Of a stretch of 10,934 nt of DNA, positions 6,986-10,934 are shown piece after piece (the first letter of the stretch is position 1; each line of letters starts with the position of its first letter). This stretch comes from Gryganskiella cystojenkinii (taxonomy: Eukaryota; Mortierellomycota; Mortierellomycetes; Mortierellales; Mortierellaceae): the NCBI GenBank assembly GCA_015852425.1, contig JAAAIG010000799.1:1-10934 (forward strand), given 5' to 3'. The translations under genes and the position numbers were made by a program. The notes below the pieces were generated by a model, which was not told the origin of the DNA, searched no databases, and was given only the letters and a program-made list of their open reading frames with translations.

Positions 6986-8752
6986 TCAAGTACTCACAAA
7001 TGCGAGCATGACTAAGGCCCCGACTGTGCTGACGATCAAGATCAGATAACATAGCTTCTCTCTCGACCGACGTTGATACTCGCTCGCCTTCAAGATCTCT
7101 TGTTGACCCTGTTGGATCCGACCCCGACTTTGGAGGATATTATCGTGTAAGAAGTCGACTCCGCCTCGTTGTTCTTGAACCAAGGTTCCCAATTCCTTCA
7201 TAACCTCAAAGACTTGTCCCACACCCTCTTCAATCTTGAGGATTTCGATTTCACGTTCCTGAAGGATGCTTTCTTGCAAAGAGATCTCACCGTCCAGGGC
7301 CAGGATCTCCCGGAGTAGAGCCTCCTCTTGAACAGACAGTTCGCGATCATGCATACCGTCGCTGTTGTCTGCCCAGGACGAGGAAGCACCATTGTTGGGG
7401 AGAAGGGCGCCTTGTTCGATGTCCTGTTGGGACAAATCCATGAGATCCGAACGTCGTTGACTCCATCTTCGCATGGATGCACTCGAGGACAACCGTCGGA
7501 GGGTCGCGACTTTATGTCGTTCGGCTTCCAGTGCCTGACGTTGTAGATCCTGAAACGATTTACTGACTTGGGTGAGATCCTTTGTCAACCTCTGATGAGT
7601 CTGTCTTCTACTTGTCAGTACCTTCCTCTGCCAGACCGAGGATTCCGCATTTAGAGATGCGGAGGCGGGTGTTGGACGGCGGACTGCGATCCCAATATCG
7701 TTGTTGTTGTTATTGCCCGTACTGTTCGTGGAGGGTGGCTGATGGTATTTGGCCAGGGCTTTGATGAGACCATGCGCCGACTTGACCAGATCTCGGGTTC
7801 CATCCAGGACTGCATGAAGACTCGATCGTAACTCGACCGTGTCCTTGTGCCGTTGTCCCAAACAGGGGACCAACCGTTCCAGAACTGCAATATTGGACGA
7901 AATGTTAAAGATTTGTTGAGAGATATGTCGTACCATGAGATCATAGTCGTGTTCTTGGTCTTGAATCGACCCTGATAGCTGAGAGGGACCGTTACTACTA
8001 CCAGGAATCACTGACAGTGATGACAGTGATGGTGATGATCCTTCTCCTTCGATCTGGTCTTCAATGTTGTTTATATTGATGACTACATCTCTTGCGCTCA
8101 TTCCTCCATTCGAGACAAAGGCACCAGATGCGATCGCCTGTGGGGAACTACCGCCATCACCGCCACCGCCGACACGAGTAAAGCCTTTATGATGATGCTG
8201 AGGTGGCGAGAAATGGGGCGGGCTCGTCGGTGGAGACAAGACCTGTCGTCGTTCTGGATCGAATCCTGGTCGACTGTTATTAATGTTATTTCCAATGGTG
8301 CGTCCGTTGCTGTCATTGCCGATCTTGTTGATTATGGCGCCAGTATGTGGAGATCGAGGACTCATGATCCCGCCGGGTCCAGAAACCACTCCAGCTGCAG
8401 AAGAAGAAGACGAAGTCGAGGCAACAACGGCTGTAGAGGCGATCGAGGAAGGTGTCAAGGTTGGTCTTGGTGTATCGATCCTGGTATTATCTTGAAGGAT
8501 TCTCGAGTGCTGAGCCATGGCACCGGGTTTTTGTTGTCGTTGGTTCGGCGAAACCGGGGGCGGATGTGGAGAGTGTCCATGATGTTGAGGTTGCAGAGGG
8601 CCATTGTTGTTGCTGCTATTGGCACCTCGAGAGTTTCCACCACCACCACTGTTCGGTGTCATGGCGCCTTGAGAGAGGGGTGGTTTTTTATCAATTTTAT
8701 AAGGCGACTGAGGAGGAGTGCTAAGACCTCGGTCAAGGTCAGTGAACGACAT
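6986..8752 (-). CDS. PEP12: Qa-SNARE (syntaxin), Pep12 / syntaxin-7 / SYP2 type, with long N-terminal insertion
   Basis: One uninterrupted frame of 588 codons. It should mediate fusion of vesicles with endosome or vacuole membranes as the Qa partner of a four-helix SNARE bundle. The N-terminus M-S-F-x-D-L-x-x-G resembles the start of plant SYP2 syntaxins. Residues 11-266 are Ser/Pro/Asn/Gly-rich; 267-418 form an Habc domain with a family-like stretch (R-L-V-x-x-L-G at 293-299, K-D-T-x-E-L-R at 303-309); 421-470 are a linker; 504-556 are the SNARE motif with zero-layer Q528; 567-586 are a hydrophobic anchor ending two residues before the C-terminus. An in-frame TAA upstream at 8785-8783 and a G at -3 support this ATG. 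Typical Pep12 proteins are under about 300 residues, so this one is roughly twice as long. Orthology to Pep12 rather than Vam3 is not settled; the Qa-SNARE class is firm. Confidence 0.93.
   Translation of the reverse strand: MSFTDLDRGLSTPPQSPYKIDKKPPLSQGAMTPNSGGGGNSRGANSSNNNGPLQPQHHGHSPHPPPVSPNQRQQKPGAMAQHSRILQDNTRIDTPRPTLTPSSIASTAVVASTSSSSSAAGVVSGPGGIMSPRSPHTGAIINKIGNDSNGRTIGNNINNSRPGFDPERRQVLSPPTSPPHFSPPQHHHKGFTRVGGGGDGGSSPQAIASGAFVSNGGMSARDVVININNIEDQIEGEGSSPSLSSLSVIPGSSNGPSQLSGSIQDQEHDYDLMVRHISQQIFNISSNIAVLERLVPCLGQRHKDTVELRSSLHAVLDGTRDLVKSAHGLIKALAKYHQPPSTNSTGNNNNNDIGIAVRRPTPASASLNAESSVWQRKVLTSRRQTHQRLTKDLTQVSKSFQDLQRQALEAERHKVATLRRLSSSASMRRWSQRRSDLMDLSQQDIEQGALLPNNGASSSWADNSDGMHDRELSVQEEALLREILALDGEISLQESILQEREIEILKIEEGVGQVFEVMKELGTLVQEQRGGVDFLHDNILQSRGRIQQGQQEILKASEYQRRSREKLCYLILIVSTVGALVMLAFVST
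6995..7243 (-). other. SNARE motif and transmembrane anchor (residues 504-586)
   Basis: Layer residues, from zero-layer Q528: I504 (-7), I507, V511, V514, M518, L521, V525 (-1), then V532 (+1), L535, I539, S542, I546, G549, I553 and A556 (+8). All sixteen positions fit the Qa pattern, with small residues at +4 and +6 as in other syntaxins. The residue after Q528 is Arg, where syntaxins usually have Gly. A basic juxtamembrane segment (R-R-S-R-E-K, 561-566) precedes a 20-residue hydrophobic helix, which fits a tail anchor with the N-terminus in the cytosol. Confidence 0.93.
7955..8722 (-). other. Low-complexity N-terminal insertion of the SNARE (residues 11-266)
   Basis: This segment is rich in Ser, Pro, Gly, Asn and Gln with His runs, and predicts as disordered by composition. 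It carries many proline-directed sites (S-P or T-P, for example near 11-17, 62-68, 131-135 and 173-183), the known target pattern of CDK and MAP kinases. It separates the conserved first ten residues from Habc. The frame stays open throughout and I saw no convincing GT-AG pair, so I read it as coding, although removal as an intron is not strictly excluded. Confidence 0.65.
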
Positions 8753-8930
8753 CTCACCAAGAACAGAAGGGCCAAAGGACGGTTAGATGATCAGGACGGG
8801 GAGAAAGAAAAAATACGACAAGAATGGAGCGAGGTAGAATGACAGAGGGAAAGAAAAGTAAAAAAGAAAGGGAAGTAGCAGCCCGCAGAGAGACTTCGGG
8901 TAAGAAAAAAAAGGGGAGTGTTGACAATGT
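8753..8930 (-). promoter_or_regulatory. Pyrimidine-rich leader/proximal promoter of the Qa-SNARE gene
   Basis: Read on the - strand this stretch is strongly CT-rich with several T runs and contains no upstream ATG for about 180 nt before the start codon. That contrasts with the bZIP gene's leader. A stop (TAA, 8785-8783) closes the SNARE frame upstream. The transcription start is not visible. A TATA-like CATAAAA on the - strand at about 9066-9072 is a weak candidate. Confidence 0.4.
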
Positions 8931-10934
8931 CATTCATGGCACGCGGACGCGTTTGAAAGCAAAAGATAAAAAAATAGGGGGTTGATCAAAGAAAGGGTGG
9001 TCTTGCAGTGGTGCGAACAAACGTCACGTTGAAGGTAACGCTATTCTGCACCTTCGCAGCGATAATTTTATGCAAACAGAACCGAAAAAAGTGTTTGAAT
9101 TGTTAGAGTTGTCAGAACTAGGACAGGATTTTTTCGTTCGAGAGGCGATGCTGGGAAAAAACACTTGAGACCATCAAAAAAAAAGTGCCCAAATGAAGAG
9201 AAAACCATACATGTTTGAGCGGCAAATTTATTGATTTTCGTTCACGCTTCGAGATCGTGTTGTGTACGTGCATCGTTAGCAAGACAACAAGGTTTTCTTC
9301 TTCTGGCGTCCTTATATCGTTTTCTCATAGGGACGAGGCGAATAAACTGTCGGTAGAAGGAACAGGGACCTGGTGCCTCGGCAAAGGAGAACCCGAGCGA
9401 TTAGTCAGATCGATCATGCGAGCTAAATCGCAATAATAGAAAAAACAACAACAAAGGATTGTCGGAAATAACAAAGGATTGTCGGACAGACAAGTACTTT
9501 TAAAAACTCCCTCAAATGTGTATCTATTTCGCCCGAATGAAAAAAATAAAAAATGGAGCGTGAGAAGTTGACGGGTAGGGTGGAAACGACGAGAGAACCG
9601 AGATAACGGGAGAGGGAACAAAAAGCTCAAGGAAGACTAGAAAAAAAGTGTAAAGTCAATTCAATTCAGTCCAGATTGCAGATTGGACTTCGATGGTTAA
9701 CAGGCGTGGGGACAAAGTGGCGCAAAACTGGGGCTAGCGCTTGTCTCTGAGTGACTCTGACAAATAAACAGAAAACGTTTGATCGTTTCGGGATCCGGGT
9801 TGATCCAACCAAAACAGCAGGGCAAGACTCAAGCGGGGCTCTTCAATGCACCATCGTCTTTTTTTTTTTTTTGGGCACCCATTGCGCCTGAACGAAAAAA
9901 AGAGCTACCCCTGTAGTCTATCAAGGTCTGGACCTCGACCTATCCCCTTGATCGAAATTGCTCTTTTCTCTTTTTCTTTCCTCCCCCCTGTCTTCTCTTT
10001 TTATGTTTTGTCCAGAAGACCTCCGATTCCCTTCTTAAGCACAAGGCAAATATCACTGCAAAATGTTACTCCCATGCAAAGACTCAAGTAAAATGATAAT
10101 AATAGAAAGAAACCAACCACTTCTTCAAACTTAGAAAGACCCCAGCTCTAGAGTTAAGTAACAGGCAATGGCACCCAAGCTTATCTGTCATCGTAATTGT
10201 ATCATAATTTGGTCAAGGTCACACTGCTGGCCTGCCGGAGCAGTCTCCAAGCATAACTTTGCTGTTTGCTGCCTACGTTCGATCAGCGATCTCCCCGTCT
10301 CTTGTCTTCAGCTCTATTTCTACTGCAACATGACAGTGATTCCATGGGTTGATAGTCACCGAGCTTATTAGTCTTACCTTATATAGTGGTTCCTAGACAG
10401 TGTTTGATCACTCTTTCACGCGCACTTTTACCGCTCCCTTGAGCAAATTATGGCCGTTTTGAACTAGCGGAAGTCATTTTCTCAGCGCACTTTCAAAAGG
10501 AAGAAAAATGTTTATTGTCAGCGCCCACAACGACAGCCGCCGTGAAATTTCTTGTATTTGCAGCTGGTCAAAATCGATTTAGTTTTTTCCCTTCGATATT
10601 CAATACCCAGTCTGGGGAGACAGACCATGGGGTAGATGGACTATTATAACAATTACTTCGGACCGATTTGTTCAACCAGCCAATGATATCGCCAGAAATA
10701 TAAGAAAAAATTCACAACATGGCTTTACTGCCGTTCTCCTCGGGATTTGAAATGAAAGAGAGAGCAAATAAAGAGAATGCAGTTCATGGAAAGATAGACC
10801 GCCTTGAAGTCCCGGTATTTTGAATCCCACTGACGCCAAAAAGAAAAAATGGTGGAGTCTTGTTTTGCAAACAGAGAGCAGTTATGTTCCCACGACTCTC
10901 TTCAACGGTCCCTCTCCTTCACTCGTTCCCGTCG
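8931..10934. other. Intergenic region without a supportable gene
   Basis: Frames here are at most about 100 codons, without domains, and no chain of plausible exons joins them. I saw no tRNA box B, rRNA, snRNA or transposon-like coding sequence. The part nearest the SNARE gene presumably holds its promoter. Visible structures are a 17-bp direct repeat at 9450-9486 and a small CAGATTG duplication at about 9671-9684 flanked by AGTCCA/TGGACT arms. Long T and A runs occur throughout. Divergent promoter sequence for a gene beyond the right edge cannot be excluded. Confidence 0.5.
9450..9486. repeat. 17-bp perfect direct repeat, period 20
   Basis: The 17-base word AACAAAGGATTGTCGGA occurs at 9450-9466 and again at 9470-9486, separated by AAT. 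It ends exactly at mismatches on both sides. Perfect repeats of this length and closeness are not expected by chance, so it reflects a local duplication or a doubled protein-binding site about 700 bp upstream of the SNARE start. Confidence 0.85.

Noticed and set aside
8265..8282. GATCGAATCCTGG resembling part of a tRNA T-arm (box B)
   Set aside because: It lies within the SNARE coding sequence and no box A, acceptor stem or cloverleaf can be formed around it.
8189..8842. A 217-codon open frame on the + strand, antisense to the SNARE gene
   Set aside because: It overlaps the SNARE N-terminal coding sequence, has an Arg/Ser-rich composition typical of a reverse-strand shadow of low-complexity coding DNA, and shows no domain.
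10168..10371. 67-codon + strand frame near the right end as a small gene
   Set aside because: There is no domain, signal peptide or supporting context, and frames of this length are common by chance.

Overview
The window is nuclear DNA of a filamentous fungus. The evidence is a multi-exon gene with GT-AG introns of about 0.3-0.4 kb, glutamine-rich and serine/proline-rich low-complexity proteins, pyrimidine-rich tracts in front of start codons, AATAAA polyadenylation signals, and a fungal Yap/Pap1-type bZIP domain. An early-diverging lineage such as Mortierellomycotina would fit the intron size and low-complexity content. That placement is an impression from style, not a proven assignment.

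Two protein genes can be supported, arranged tail to tail. On the + strand (3057-6690) a bZIP transcription factor of 865 residues can be assembled from four exons joined at three phase-1 introns. Its DNA-binding domain lies entirely within exon 3. On the - strand (8752-6986) an uninterrupted 588-codon frame encodes an endosomal/vacuolar Qa-SNARE of the Pep12 / syntaxin-7 / plant SYP2 group. It has an Habc domain, a SNARE motif with every layer position accounted for, and a C-terminal membrane anchor. It also has an unusually long, probably disordered insertion between the conserved first residues and Habc. The two stop codons are 295 bp apart, and the AATAAA signals of opposite strands are only 49 bp apart.

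The rest is non-coding as far as can be read. Positions 1-2240 contain a simple repeat and a short inverted repeat but no gene. Positions 2241-3056 look like the promoter and leader of the bZIP gene, with a CCAAT/TATA-like pair, CT-rich blocks, two very short upstream ORFs and an A-rich stretch before the ATG. Positions 8753 to about 8930 look like the SNARE leader. From there to 10934 only a 17-bp direct repeat stands out.

The genes have no evident shared pathway: one acts in transcription, the other in membrane fusion. I found no new multi-gene system. The points most worth checking are the symmetric bZIP exon, possible early termination inside intron 3, the SNARE insertion and the closely opposed 3' ends.
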